Shown here: positions 44,351 through 53,645 of the stretch, in pieces
Layout of the letters: every line of letters starts with the position of its first letter
Numbering within the stretch: the stretch's first letter is position 1
DNA from: Pseudomonas marginalis
Lineage (GTDB): Bacteria > Pseudomonadota > Gammaproteobacteria > Pseudomonadales > Pseudomonadaceae
Direction: 5' to 3'
DNA: 64,000 bases
Assembly (NCBI RefSeq): GCF_001645105.1
Contig: NZ_LKEG01000036.1
Span: 86,428-150,427, forward strand
Position numbers and translations under genes: made by a program
Notes under the pieces: generated by a model
Seen by the model: the letters and a program-made list of their open reading frames with translations, nothing else
Database searches by the model: none
What the model was told of the DNA's origin: nothing

Positions 44351-46549
44351 ATGGAAATCAAGGTCAACTTTCTCGACAACCTCCGACTTGAAGCCAAGTT
44401 CGATGACTTCACGGTGATTGCCGACCAGCCGATTCGCTATAAAGGCGACGGCTCGGCACCGGGGCCGTTCGATTACTTCCTGGCGTCGTCGGCCTTGTGC
44501 GCGGCGTACTTCGTGAAGTTGTATTGCCAGACGCGCAATATCCCCACCGACAATATTCGCCTGTCGCAGAACAACATCGTCGACCCGGAAAACCGCTATA
44601 ACCAGATCTTCAAGATTCAGGTCGAGTTGCCGGCGGACATCCCCGACAAGGACCGCCAGGGCATCCTGCGTTCCATCGACCGTTGCACGGTCAAAAAAGT
44701 GGTGCAGGCCGGGCCGGAGTTCGTCATCGAGGAAGTCGAGAACCTGGACGCCGATGCCCAGGCCTTGTTGATGCCCGGTTCGACCTCCGACGGCGGCACC
44801 TACATCGCCGGCAAAGACCTGCCACTGGAGCAGACCATCGCCAACATGTCCGGCATTCTGGCCGGACTGGGCATGAAGATCGAGATCGCTTCGTGGCGCA
44901 ATATCGTGCCTAACGTGTGGTCGCTGCATATCCGAGATGCGCACTCGCCGATGTGCTTCACCAACGGCAAGGGCGCGACCAAAGAGGGCGCCTTGGCGTC
45001 GGCACTGGGCGAGTTCATCGAGCGGCTTAACTGCAACTTCTTCTACAACGACCAGTTCTGGGGCGAAGAGCTGGCGAATGCGCCGTTCGTGCATTACCCG
45101 GATGAGCGCTGGTTCCAGCCGGGCCCCAACGACGAACTGCCCAACGAAATCCTCGACGCCTACTGCCTGAAGGTCTACAACCGCGAAGGCGAGCTGCGCG
45201 GTTCGCACCTGTTCGACACCAACTCCGGCAATGAGGAACGCGGCATCGTTTCGCTGCCGTTCGTGCGCCAGTCGGACGGTGAGGTGGTGTACTTCCCGTC
45301 CAACCTGATCGAAAACCTCTACCTCAGCAACGGCATGAGCGCGGGGAACACCCTGGCCGAAGCCCAGGTGCAGTGCCTGTCGGAGATCTTCGAGCGCGCC
45401 GTGAAGCGTGAAATCCTCGAAGGCGAATTCGCCTTGCCGGACGTACCGGCCGAGGTGCTGGCCAAGTACCCAGGCATCCTCGCCGGTATCCAGGGCCTGG
45501 AAGCCCAGGGTTTCCCTGTCTTGGTGAAAGACGCGTCCCTGGGCGGTGAATTCCCGGTGATGTGCGTGACCCTGATGAACCCGCGTACCGGCGGCGTATT
45601 CGCCTCCTTCGGCGCGCACCCAAGCCTGGAAGTGGCGCTGGAACGCAGCCTCACCGAACTGCTGCAAGGCCGCAGTTTCGAAGGCCTGAACGACTTGCCG
45701 CAGCCGACCTTCGAAGGCCAGGCGGTGACCGAACCAAACAACTTCGTCGAGCACTTCATCGACTCCAGTGGCGTGGTGTCGTGGCGCTTCTTCAGCGCCC
45801 AGTCGGACTACGAATTCGTCGAGTGGGACTTCACGGGCGCAGGCGAAGACTCGAATGCCCAGGAGGCCGCGACCCTGTTCGGTATCCTTGAAGGCATGGG
45901 TAAAGAATCCTACATGGCGGTGTACGAACACCTCGGCGCTACCGCGTGCCGCATCCTGGTGCCGGACTACTCGGAAATCTACCCGGTGGATGACCTGATC
46001 TGGGACAACACCAACAAGGCGCTGTTCTTCCGCGAGGACATCCTCAACCTGCACAGCCTCAACGAGGAAGCGTTGCAGGCGTTGGTCGAGCGCCTGATAG
46101 AGAGCGAGCTGGACGACTACACCGATATCACCACCCTGATCGGCATCGAGTTCGACGACAACACCGCCTGGGGCCAACTGACCATCTTGGAATTGAAGCT
46201 GCTGATCTTCCTGGCCTTGCAGCAATATGAAGAGGCCAAGGAGTGTGTGGAGATGTTCCTGCAGTACAACGACAACACCGCCGAGCGTGGCCTGTTTTAC
46301 CAGGCAATGAATGCGGTGCTGGAGATGGAACTGGACGACGACCTGGACCTGGCGGATTACGAAGCCAACTTCCGCCGCATGTTCGGCGATGAGCGGATGG
46401 ATGCAGTGATTGGTTCGGTGAACGGCGATGTGCGCTTCCATGGCCTGACGCCGACCAGCATGAAGCTGGAGGGGTTGGACCGGCATCAACGTTTGATCGA
46501 GAGCTACAAGAAGCTGCATGCGGCACGTGCCAACATCACCATGGGCTGA
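44351..46549 (+). CDS. ycaO: OsmC-YcaO fusion protein
   Basis: 732 residues in three parts: OsmC-like (~1-135, EIKVNFLDNLRLEAKFDDF, GPFDYFLASSALCAAYFVKLYC), a YcaO ATP-binding domain (~160-570, with KGATKEGALASALGEFIERLNC and ECLSEIFERAVKREIL-like acidic helices), and a C-terminal helical tail (~580-730). E. coli YcaO assists RimO in methylthiolation of ribosomal protein S12, and YcaO domains in general activate amide backbones with ATP. No RiPP precursor or partner is nearby, so housekeeping use is more likely. The ATG at 44351 replaces an upstream start at 44321. Confidence 0.88.
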   Translation: MEIKVNFLDNLRLEAKFDDFTVIADQPIRYKGDGSAPGPFDYFLASSALCAAYFVKLYCQTRNIPTDNIRLSQNNIVDPENRYNQIFKIQVELPADIPDKDRQGILRSIDRCTVKKVVQAGPEFVIEEVENLDADAQALLMPGSTSDGGTYIAGKDLPLEQTIANMSGILAGLGMKIEIASWRNIVPNVWSLHIRDAHSPMCFTNGKGATKEGALASALGEFIERLNCNFFYNDQFWGEELANAPFVHYPDERWFQPGPNDELPNEILDAYCLKVYNREGELRGSHLFDTNSGNEERGIVSLPFVRQSDGEVVYFPSNLIENLYLSNGMSAGNTLAEAQVQCLSEIFERAVKREILEGEFALPDVPAEVLAKYPGILAGIQGLEAQGFPVLVKDASLGGEFPVMCVTLMNPRTGGVFASFGAHPSLEVALERSLTELLQGRSFEGLNDLPQPTFEGQAVTEPNNFVEHFIDSSGVVSWRFFSAQSDYEFVEWDFTGAGEDSNAQEAATLFGILEGMGKESYMAVYEHLGATACRILVPDYSEIYPVDDLIWDNTNKALFFREDILNLHSLNEEALQALVERLIESELDDYTDITTLIGIEFDDNTAWGQLTILELKLLIFLALQQYEEAKECVEMFLQYNDNTAERGLFYQAMNAVLEMELDDDLDLADYEANFRRMFGDERMDAVIGSVNGDVRFHGLTPTSMKLEGLDRHQRLIESYKKLHAARANITMG

Positions 46550-46663
46550 TACTCGGCGCTTCGGGAGCTGGCTTGTTGTGGTGAGCGGCTGTTGTAGGTG
46601 GGAGGGCTTGTGTGTGTGGTGATTGGCTGTTTTAGGTGATCGGGCTCTTGGAGTGGTGAGCGG

Positions 46664-46804
46664 GCTCTTGTGGTGAGCGGGCTTGCCCCGCGCTGGCCTG
46701 CGAAGCAGGCCTAACACCCTCCGCGCCGATAACTGGAAATACGCAGTCGGCCCATGGGGCTGCTGCGCAGCCCAGCGCGGGGCAAGCCCGCTCACCACAA
46801 GAGC
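46664..46804. repeat. Long REP hairpin with reiterated end motif
   Basis: The arms GCTCTTGTGGTGAGCGGGCT and AGCCCGCTCACCACAAGAGC continue inward as TGCCCCGCGCTGG/CCAGCGCGGGGCA, a perfect 33-bp stem. The end motif CACCACAAGAG is repeated three times to the right (46793-46826) and decayed copies of GGTGAGCGGGCTCTTG occur to the left. The 46550-46856 interval has no gene. Confidence 0.85.
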
Positions 46805-46856
46805 ACCACAAGAGCACCACAAGAGCGCGCTCACCACACAAACCAATCCAACCTGT

Positions 46857-48023
46857 CTAGATGCGTGCCAACGCCTGCGCCAGGTCGGCGCGCAGGTCTT
46901 CCACATCCTCAACCCCCACCGACAACCGCACCAACCCATCGCCAATCCCCAACTGCGCCCGCGTGGCCGCCGGGATGCTTGCATGGGTCATGATCGCTGG
47001 GTGCTCGATCAGGCTTTCCACGCCGCCGAGGCTTTCGGCCAGGGCGAAGATCTTGACGTTTTCCAGGAAGCGCGTGGCGCCGGCCAGGTCGCTGTTCAGG
47101 TCAATCGAGATCATTCCGCCAAAGCCGCGCATCTGTTGGCGCGCCAGTGCGTGCTGCGGGTGGGACGTGAGGCCTGGGTAGTAAACCCGCGCCACTTGCG
47201 GTTGCTGCTCCAGCCAGGTGGCCAGGTCGAGGGCGTTGCTGCAATGGCGCTCCATGCGCAGTGCCAGGGTTTTCACGCCGCGCAGGGTGAGGAAGGCATC
47301 GAAGGGGCCGGCGATGGCGCCGACCGAGTTCTGCAGGAAACCCAGACGTTCGGCCAGTTCGGGGTTATCGCCGACAATGGCAATGCCGCCGATCACATCG
47401 GAGTGGCCGTTGAGGTACTTGGTCGTAGAGTGCACCACCACGTCAAAACCCAGCTCCAGCGGGCGCTGGATCCACGGGCTGGCGAAGGTGTTGTCGGCCA
47501 CGCAGATGATGCCTCGATCGCGGCAGATGCGGGCAATGGCGCTGAGGTCGGTGAGGCTCAGCAGTGGGTTACTGGGGGTCTCGACCCAGACCATGCGGGT
47601 GTCGTCCTGCAAGCTCGCTTCAAATGCCGACACATCACTCAGGTCGACAAAGCTGAAGCGGTGCCCGGCGCTGCGTTGGCGCACCTTGTCGAACAGGCGG
47701 AAGGTGCCGCCGTACAGGTCATTGCCGGAGACGATGTGGGCGCCGGCATCCAACAGTTCCAGTACCGTCGAGATCGCCGCCAGCCCGGATGCGAAGGCAA
47801 ACGCCTGGCTGCCGCCTTCGAGGTCGGCCACGCAGCGCTCCAGGGCAAACCGCGTGGGGTTGTGGGAGCGGCCGTAATCGAAGCCCTTGTGCACACCGGG
47901 GCTGTCTTGCAGGTAGGTGGAGTTCGCGTAGATCGGTGGCATCAGCGCGCCAGTGGTCGGGTCGGGAAATTGCCCGGCGTGGATCACGCGGGTGGCAAAC
48001 GCGCTTTTATCGGACTGACTCAT
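46857..48023 (-). CDS. Cystathionine gamma-lyase/synthase family enzyme
   Basis: 388 residues, PLP-dependent, cytoplasmic. Family signs: ATRVIHAGQFPDPTTGALMPPIYANSTY, YGRSHNPTRFALERCVADLEGG, the PLP lysine in VVHSTTKYLNGHSD, and SLGGVESLIEHPAIMTHASIP. Such enzymes either cleave cystathionine (lyase) or make it (synthase). Coupling to a cystathionine beta-synthase by a four-base overlap points to the lyase direction, i.e. cysteine from homocysteine. The end of the transcript runs into a REP hairpin. Confidence 0.88.
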   Translation of the reverse strand: MSQSDKSAFATRVIHAGQFPDPTTGALMPPIYANSTYLQDSPGVHKGFDYGRSHNPTRFALERCVADLEGGSQAFAFASGLAAISTVLELLDAGAHIVSGNDLYGGTFRLFDKVRQRSAGHRFSFVDLSDVSAFEASLQDDTRMVWVETPSNPLLSLTDLSAIARICRDRGIICVADNTFASPWIQRPLELGFDVVVHSTTKYLNGHSDVIGGIAIVGDNPELAERLGFLQNSVGAIAGPFDAFLTLRGVKTLALRMERHCSNALDLATWLEQQPQVARVYYPGLTSHPQHALARQQMRGFGGMISIDLNSDLAGATRFLENVKIFALAESLGGVESLIEHPAIMTHASIPAATRAQLGIGDGLVRLSVGVEDVEDLRADLAQALARI

Positions 48024-49396
48024 GCAAGGGATCTCCGTAGGTGGTTGAGCAGGTCGACGCGGGTGATCAGGCCGTGAAAGCCCGAAGCATCGGCAATAAT
48101 GGCGACCAGGCCGCGATCCAGCTCCGCCTGAAGCTCCGCCAGGCTGGCGTTGGGGGCCAGGGTTTGCAGGGTATTGGTCATGGCGCTGGCGACCCTCATG
48201 TTGAAATGCGCGGCGTCTTGGTGCAGGCCCAGCAGGATGTCGGATTCATCGATCACCCCCACCAACTCACGGCCGTCCACCAACACCGGCAGTTGCGAGA
48301 CATCCGCCAGGCGCATGCGCTGGAATGCGGTGAGCAGGCTGTCGTCAGGGCTCACGCTGATGACTCGGCCGTCTTCGAAGCGCCGCGCGATCAGGTCGCG
48401 CAGGTCGCCGTAGTGCTTGTAGTGCAGCAGGCCCGCGTCGTTCATCCATTGGTCGTTGTAGACCTTCGACAGGTAGCGTGTGCCCGTGTCGCACACAAAC
48501 GTGACCACGCGTTTGGGCGTGGTCTGTTCGCGGCAGTAACGCAGTGCGGCGGCGAGCAGGGTGCCGGTGGACGACCCGCCGAGAATGCCCTCGGCCTTGA
48601 GTAACTGGCGGGCGTGATCGAAGCTTTCTTCATCGCTGATGGAATAGGCGTGGCGCACGCTGGACAGGTCGGCAATCGAGGGGATGAAGTCCTCGCCAAT
48701 GCCTTCCACCGCCCACGAGCCTGGCGTCTCCAACTGGCCGCTGCGGCTGTACTCGGCCATCACCGAACCCACGGGATCGGCAAGTACCATGGCCAGTTCG
48801 GGTTGCACGCGCTTGAAGAACCGCGTCAGGCCGGTGAGTGTGCCGGCCGAGCCGACGCCCACCACGATCGCGTCCAGATCATGCTGGGTTTGTGCCCAGA
48901 TCTCCGGCGCGGTGCTGGTCTCGTGGGCCAGGGGGTTGGCCGGGTTGTTGAACTGGTCGGCGAAGAAGGACTCCGGGATGTCCTTGGCCAGGCGTGCGGC
49001 CACGTCCTGGTAATACTCGGGGTGGCCTTTGCCCACATCGGAGCGGGTGATGTGCACCTCGGCGCCCATGGCCTTGAGGTGCAACACTTTTTCTGTGGAC
49101 ATCTTGTCGGGCACCACCAGCACCACCCGGTAGCCTTTGGCCCGGCCGACCAGTGCCAGGCCCAGGCCGGTGTTGCCGGCGGTGGCTTCGATGATGGTGC
49201 CGCCGGGGCGCAGGCGGCCGTCACGCTCGGCGGCGTCGATCATGGCCAGGCCGATGCGGTCCTTGATGGAGCCGCCGGGGTTTTGGGATTCCAGTTTGAG
49301 AAACAGCGTGCACAGACCGGTGTCGAAACGGCTGACGCGCACCAGTGGCGTGTTGCCGATCAGTTCGAGGACGGCGGGGCGGGAAGGGCTGGGCAT
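48020..49396 (-). CDS. Cystathionine beta-synthase with CBS domains
   Basis: 458 residues. The PLP-dependent catalytic part has ELIGNTPLVRVSRFDTG, LESQNPGGSIKDRIG (PLP lysine in SIKDR), EATAGNTGLGLAL and GSSTGTLLAAAL. Two C-terminal CBS domains (~335-455, ISVSPDDSLLTAFQRMRLADVSQLPVLVDG and LAPNASLAELQAELDRGLVAII) probably bind adenosyl ligands. It joins homocysteine and serine to cystathionine. The ATG at 49396 has AGGTGA five bases upstream; the frame stays open to 49438. It is the middle gene of a DapA-like/CBS/CGL set. Confidence 0.9.
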   Translation of the reverse strand: MPSPSRPAVLELIGNTPLVRVSRFDTGLCTLFLKLESQNPGGSIKDRIGLAMIDAAERDGRLRPGGTIIEATAGNTGLGLALVGRAKGYRVVLVVPDKMSTEKVLHLKAMGAEVHITRSDVGKGHPEYYQDVAARLAKDIPESFFADQFNNPANPLAHETSTAPEIWAQTQHDLDAIVVGVGSAGTLTGLTRFFKRVQPELAMVLADPVGSVMAEYSRSGQLETPGSWAVEGIGEDFIPSIADLSSVRHAYSISDEESFDHARQLLKAEGILGGSSTGTLLAAALRYCREQTTPKRVVTFVCDTGTRYLSKVYNDQWMNDAGLLHYKHYGDLRDLIARRFEDGRVISVSPDDSLLTAFQRMRLADVSQLPVLVDGRELVGVIDESDILLGLHQDAAHFNMRVASAMTNTLQTLAPNASLAELQAELDRGLVAIIADASGFHGLITRVDLLNHLRRSLA

Positions 49397-49513
49397 GTCG
49401 TCACCTGAATACGGATGGGATGGACAGCAAAAGCGCAAAGCGTGGGTTCGACGATAGGCCGGGATCGGTCCGGTCGCAACCGGACGGTCCGTTGGCTGAC
49501 TGTTTTTGGCGCA

Positions 49514-50377
49514 TTAGCCGGGCGGGTTCAGCACCTGCTGTAAACGCGTGACAACGGCGGTAGTGGCGGCCTGCATCGGCGCGCGCAATTCGTCGCCGAT
49601 CAAGCCTTGCAGGGCCAGCGCGGCTTTGACCGGCGCCGGGTTGGGCTCCATGAACAGTGTGTTGATCAGCGGCAGCAACTGAAAGAATGTCGCTCGCGCT
49701 TCGGCCAACTGGTTGTCGCGTACCTGCTGGCACAGCGCCACAAACGCGTGCGTCTGAATATGTGCCGAGGCCGCAATGGCTCCGGTCGCGCCGAGGCACA
49801 ACGCGTTGAACATCTGTACGTCTTCGCCGCACAGTACGTCCACCTCACCGCTGGCCAGCAGCGCGAGGGTATTGCCCAGGTTGCCACCGCAATCCTTGAT
49901 CGCCACGATGCGCTCATGGGCAACGATGTCGAGCAGGGTCGCCTGGTCGAAAGTCACGCCGGTACGGTAGGGAATGTCGTAGAGAATGATCGGCACGCTG
50001 GACGCATCGGCCACGGTACGGAAGAACGCTTCCAGGCCCGCCTGGGAGGGGCGGATGTAACTCGGCGCCGGCACCAGTAACCCGGCCACCGGGCGTTGCA
50101 GCACTTCACGCTGGAACTGCAGCAACTCGACCTGGTTATTGCCTGCCAGGCCCATCACCACACGGTGCGCGGGCACCCACTGCAACACCGCATCCAGCAC
50201 GGCCAGTTGCTCCTGACGGCTCAGCGACGCCGCTTCCCCGGTGGTGGTGCACACCATGATCCCGGACACGTGCTTGTCCTGCAGGTGACTGACCAGCCGG
50301 TGCAGGCCGTTAAAGTCGATAGCGCCGTGGTGGAACGGCGTGACCACGGGAACCCAGATACCTTGAAACGTTGACAT
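49514..50377 (-). CDS. Dihydrodipicolinate synthase/N-acetylneuraminate lyase family protein
   Basis: 287 residues, TIM-barrel Schiff-base lyase/synthase. CTTTGEAASLSRQEQ holds the two active-site threonines, IILYDIPYRTG the proton-relay tyrosine, and IVAIKDCGGN the Schiff-base lysine. The family makes dihydrodipicolinate for lysine synthesis or cleaves keto-acid sugars. Its place 117 bases before the transsulfuration genes suggests a paralogue with its own role rather than the housekeeping DapA. No clear ribosome-distance alternative start is seen. Confidence 0.82.
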   Translation of the reverse strand: MSTFQGIWVPVVTPFHHGAIDFNGLHRLVSHLQDKHVSGIMVCTTTGEAASLSRQEQLAVLDAVLQWVPAHRVVMGLAGNNQVELLQFQREVLQRPVAGLLVPAPSYIRPSQAGLEAFFRTVADASSVPIILYDIPYRTGVTFDQATLLDIVAHERIVAIKDCGGNLGNTLALLASGEVDVLCGEDVQMFNALCLGATGAIAASAHIQTHAFVALCQQVRDNQLAEARATFFQLLPLINTLFMEPNPAPVKAALALQGLIGDELRAPMQAATTAVVTRLQQVLNPPG

Positions 50378-50462
50378 GCACTTTCTCCTGATGATTGACC
50401 GCTGGAGTCACCGTCAGAAGGGCAGAGGCAATTGTGCAAGGTGGGTAGACCGTCGCGCTCAA

Positions 50463-50489
50463 TGTCCTGTCAGCTCATCTGACGGGACA
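50463..50489. promoter_or_regulatory. 27-base palindrome upstream of the DapA-like gene
   Basis: TGTCCTGTCAG and CTGACGGGACA pair over 11 bases (one G-U) with a five-base loop, 86-112 bases upstream of the DapA-like start. No T-run follows, so an operator is more likely than a terminator. The rest of 50378-50669 has no gene; an IR TGACACAC/GTGTGTCA at 50610-50662 may close the transcript of the lipoprotein gene. Confidence 0.4.
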
Positions 50490-50669
50490 GCGCGCCCCGG
50501 TCACATGAGCGACTGTTTCTTCGATTTGAGGGTGTGTGCAACGCAACCTTGCGCCTTGGCAATCAAGCCAATGGCGCACAGGTTAACGGAGGACATTGCA
50601 GACATTGGCTGACACACCCTGAATAAGGCCTCCATCTTCATGGAATATTACAGAGTGTGTCAACGGGGC

Positions 50670-52061
50670 TTATTCGAATTTATCGATACGCGAGTCGGAG
50701 TAAAAAAACTCGTTCTTGTCGGTGCTCGACTCAAGGAAGTAGGCGTAGTCGGTCAGGAAGTACAGGTGGCTGACGCGCTTGTACTTGTCTTCGTCGACGC
50801 GGCAGGACAAGGCCTTGGCGGTGCCCGACAGTTTCGCGTTGAGTTCGCTGGCTTGCAGTTCACGCTCGACCTGGCAACGGGTGGTTTGTGAGTTTGTGCT
50901 GCTGCCGATCAGGCTGTTGAGGCTGGAACGTGTGCTTGCATAGGTCACTGTCTCACCCACGGGCAGGGCCTTCCAGTTGCCGGTGAAGCTCAGTTGGGTC
51001 AGCGTCGAGCTTTCGGCCATGCCTGAACCGCCGTAGGTGGCTTTCGACACCAGGTTGAACAGGTTGCGCCAGCTCACGGCCTGGCTCTCATAGCCGTCGC
51101 CACGGGTGGCCAGGGCCAGTTGACCGCTCGGCGCATCCTGGCTGATGAACTGGGTACTTTTGTTATCACTGGCCTTACCACGGTAGTTGCTGGTGCCGAC
51201 AAACTGTACGTATTTGAACGAACGGGTGGGCTTGTCCAGGTTCAGTTGCGTGATGGCCGCCAGCACGGCAGGCTGCACGGACGTCAGGGCAATGGTGGTC
51301 GGTGCTTTCATGCGGGGCTTGAACGCCGGCAGTGCGGCGATTTTTTCCGGGTTGACGCAGACTTTATTGAACAGCAACTCATAGTCGGCATTGCTGCCGA
51401 CGATGTTCTGCGGCGTGGGGAAACTGTCGACACGACCGTCGCTGACGCGGTTGTTGGCATCCATGTCGTAGCCGGCCAGTTGCAGGTAAGTACCGGCTTT
51501 GCACGCCACCGAAAAGTGTTCGCGTTTTTGCGCATACGGGGCGTTGTAGGGCAGGTCATTGAGCACCGTCGGGTTATCGAAGGCAGCCCAGAAGCGCGTT
51601 TCGCCGTTGACGGTCTTGATGCTGTTGGCATCGATCAGGACCTGGTTGTCACGTTCGTTGGTCTGCACCAGCCGCCAGTCCGGCTGCGGTGTTTCGGCAC
51701 AGGCACGTACGAAGGTCTGGTTGGCGGCCAGGGTCGCGTACAGTTGCGGCGACAATGTCTGTGCTGTTGCATAGCGGCCAATGCTGCCTGGGTACATGCG
51801 TCGGACAGCATCCATGTACAACAGATGCACCTTCGGTGAAGAACACGCCGCTTCCATTTGCAGGGTACGACGCACGCCATTGGGGAGGGCGGGCATCAGC
51901 AGCTCAAAGCTCAGCGAGTCGCCTTCGCGCACAATGCTGTTTTCCACCAAGGGCTGAGTGAGCGCCTGGGTGAAGATTTGATCGATCTGTTTTTGTTGGG
52001 TGGCGCAACCGGCCAAGGTGGCGAAGCCACCGATCAGCAAAAGGGGAGTGATAAAGCGCAC
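50670..52061 (-). CDS. Lipoprotein with surface-adhesin E-like domains
   Basis: 463 residues starting at a GTG with GAGG six bases upstream. A lipoprotein signal (LLIGGFATLAGC) precedes a body that contains a pattern seen in surface-adhesin E proteins: DWRLVQTNERDNQVLIDANSIK, NGETRFWAAFDNP, KREHFSVACKAGTYLQLAGYD. A second half (~280-450) has no clear match. Probably an outer-membrane or periplasmic lipoprotein of unknown role. It is divergent from the GDSL esterase gene with 208 bases between. Confidence 0.68.
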   Translation of the reverse strand: MRFITPLLLIGGFATLAGCATQQKQIDQIFTQALTQPLVENSIVREGDSLSFELLMPALPNGVRRTLQMEAACSSPKVHLLYMDAVRRMYPGSIGRYATAQTLSPQLYATLAANQTFVRACAETPQPDWRLVQTNERDNQVLIDANSIKTVNGETRFWAAFDNPTVLNDLPYNAPYAQKREHFSVACKAGTYLQLAGYDMDANNRVSDGRVDSFPTPQNIVGSNADYELLFNKVCVNPEKIAALPAFKPRMKAPTTIALTSVQPAVLAAITQLNLDKPTRSFKYVQFVGTSNYRGKASDNKSTQFISQDAPSGQLALATRGDGYESQAVSWRNLFNLVSKATYGGSGMAESSTLTQLSFTGNWKALPVGETVTYASTRSSLNSLIGSSTNSQTTRCQVERELQASELNAKLSGTAKALSCRVDEDKYKRVSHLYFLTDYAYFLESSTDKNEFFYSDSRIDKFE

Positions 52062-52269
52062 GAGAGCCTCGTTGAGTCCATTCAGGGATGTAAGGGTGAC
52101 GGCGGATAAAGTTGAATCTTTAACCGGATGTTGCGGGCCGCAAGCCTAACGAGGATGGCCGCCCCTGTACAGCCGTGGCGTGGCCGCCGCCGGATATGTA
52201 CAGGTCGCAATCGTTCTGCCGTGGTCGTAGTGAGGCGGTAGGCTGTGCAGATACTCCGGGAGAATCTCG

Positions 52270-53166
52270 ATGATCCGACGTGCGTGTTTGGCCGCTCTGC
52301 TGACCTTGTCCGCCTCGACCGCCTTTGGCGTTTCGAACTACGATCATCTGTATGCCTTCGGCGACAGCTACTCCGACAATGGCGCGGGTGAAGCACTCAC
52401 CACCCGGCTTGTCGCGCAGAAGGTCAAGGAGGCCCAGGCGCTGCCAGGCCCCCTGTACTGGAAGGGGCGCTGGAGCAATGGCCCCACCGCCGTCGAAGGC
52501 CTGGCACAGGCATTGAACATTCCCCTGACCGACTATGCGGTGGGCGGAGCCAAAAGTGGCCATGGCAACTACTACGCGTGGATGATGCCATCCCGCGACA
52601 CCGGCCTACTGGGGCAGGTCGCTGAGCATTTGCAGGTCGCCAAGGGCGACAAGGCCGACCCCAAGGCGCTGTATTTCATCTTCATTTCGGCCAACGATTT
52701 TTTTGAATGGGCCGACTTCGCCCATCCTGAAACGGTCGAGGCCTTGAGCGAAGCCAGCCTGGCGAATATCCGCAGCGCCACCGAGCAGTTGGTTACAGCG
52801 GGAGCCAGGCACATCATGGTCGTGGGCACCACCGACCTGAGCCATGTGCCTGCCGTGGTGCAGGGCAATCAGGTCGACAATGCGAAAAAGTACCAGCAGT
52901 TGCTCGCGCAGAAACTCCCTGCAGTGCTGGCGCAGATCGGGACGGCGAAGGTCAGCTACTTCGATCATCTGGCCTTCAGCGACACACTGCGCGCCAACCC
53001 GGCGGACAAGGGGTTCACCGACCTCGACACACCGTGCCAAGCCACCTACCCGGAGGTGAAGCCGGTGTGTGCCGACCCCGATACCCATTACTACTGGGAC
53101 GAATGGCACCCCACCCGCAAGGTTCATGCACTGGCGGCCAAGGCGATGCTTGAGGCGTTGCCTTAA
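52270..53166 (+). CDS. Secreted GDSL-family lipase/esterase
   Basis: 298 residues with a signal peptide (MIRRACLAALLTLSASTAFG). SGNH blocks: YAFGDSYSDNG (nucleophile Ser), a Gly in block II (DYAVGGAKSGHG), FISANDFF (block III Asn), and DEWHPTRKVH (catalytic Asp/His). It resembles thermolabile-haemolysin/GDSL lipases, which cleave acyl esters outside the cell. The TTAA at the end is shared with the convergent VOC gene. Confidence 0.88.
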   Translation: MIRRACLAALLTLSASTAFGVSNYDHLYAFGDSYSDNGAGEALTTRLVAQKVKEAQALPGPLYWKGRWSNGPTAVEGLAQALNIPLTDYAVGGAKSGHGNYYAWMMPSRDTGLLGQVAEHLQVAKGDKADPKALYFIFISANDFFEWADFAHPETVEALSEASLANIRSATEQLVTAGARHIMVVGTTDLSHVPAVVQGNQVDNAKKYQQLLAQKLPAVLAQIGTAKVSYFDHLAFSDTLRANPADKGFTDLDTPCQATYPEVKPVCADPDTHYYWDEWHPTRKVHALAAKAMLEALP

Positions 53167-53645
53167 CCTGCAGCGACCGCTGCCTCAATGGCGGCGATAT
53201 CGATCTTTTTCATGGTCATCATCGCCTCGAAGGCACGCTTGGCGGTCGCCGGGTCGGGGTGAGTCACTGCGTCAGTCAGTACGCGTGGGCTGATCTGCCA
53301 CGACACCCCCCATTTGTCCTTGCACCAGCCGCAGGCGCTTTCCTGGCCGCCGTTGCCGACGATGGCGTCCCAATAGCGGTCGGTTTCGGCCTGGTCATCG
53401 GTGGCCACCTGAAACGAAAACGCCTCGGTATGGGAGAAGATTGGCCCGCCGTTAAGGCCGATGCAAGGGAGGCCCAGGACGGTGAAGTCCACGGTCAATA
53501 CGTCGCCCTGTTTGCCGGCCGGAAAATCGCCGGGGGCCAGGTGGACAGCGTTTACCTGGCTGTCCGGGAATGTCTTGGCATAGAAGGTCGCAGCCTCCAG
53601 GGCGGTGCCGTTGTACCAGAGGCAGAGGGTGTTTTTGCGGGTCAT
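53163..53645 (-). CDS. VOC/PhnB-like (3-demethylubiquinone-type) protein
   Basis: 160 residues of the vicinal-oxygen-chelate fold: LWYNGTALEAATFYAKTFPDSQV, DFTVLGLPCIGLNGGPIF, FSFQVATDDQAETDRYWDAIVGNG, CGWCKDKWGVSWQISP. These PhnB-like proteins are very common and mostly without known activity. GGAG lies seven bases before the ATG at 53645; the open frame to 53735 is not supported. It is convergent with, and overlaps by four bases, the GDSL gene. Confidence 0.85.
   Translation of the reverse strand: MTRKNTLCLWYNGTALEAATFYAKTFPDSQVNAVHLAPGDFPAGKQGDVLTVDFTVLGLPCIGLNGGPIFSHTEAFSFQVATDDQAETDRYWDAIVGNGGQESACGWCKDKWGVSWQISPRVLTDAVTHPDPATAKRAFEAMMTMKKIDIAAIEAAVAAG

Noticed and set aside
49468..49485. 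Hairpin GTCCGGT/ACCGGAC between the DapA-like and CBS genes as a terminator
   Set aside because: No T-run follows on the transcribed strand and the genes are on the same strand, so termination there is not supported.
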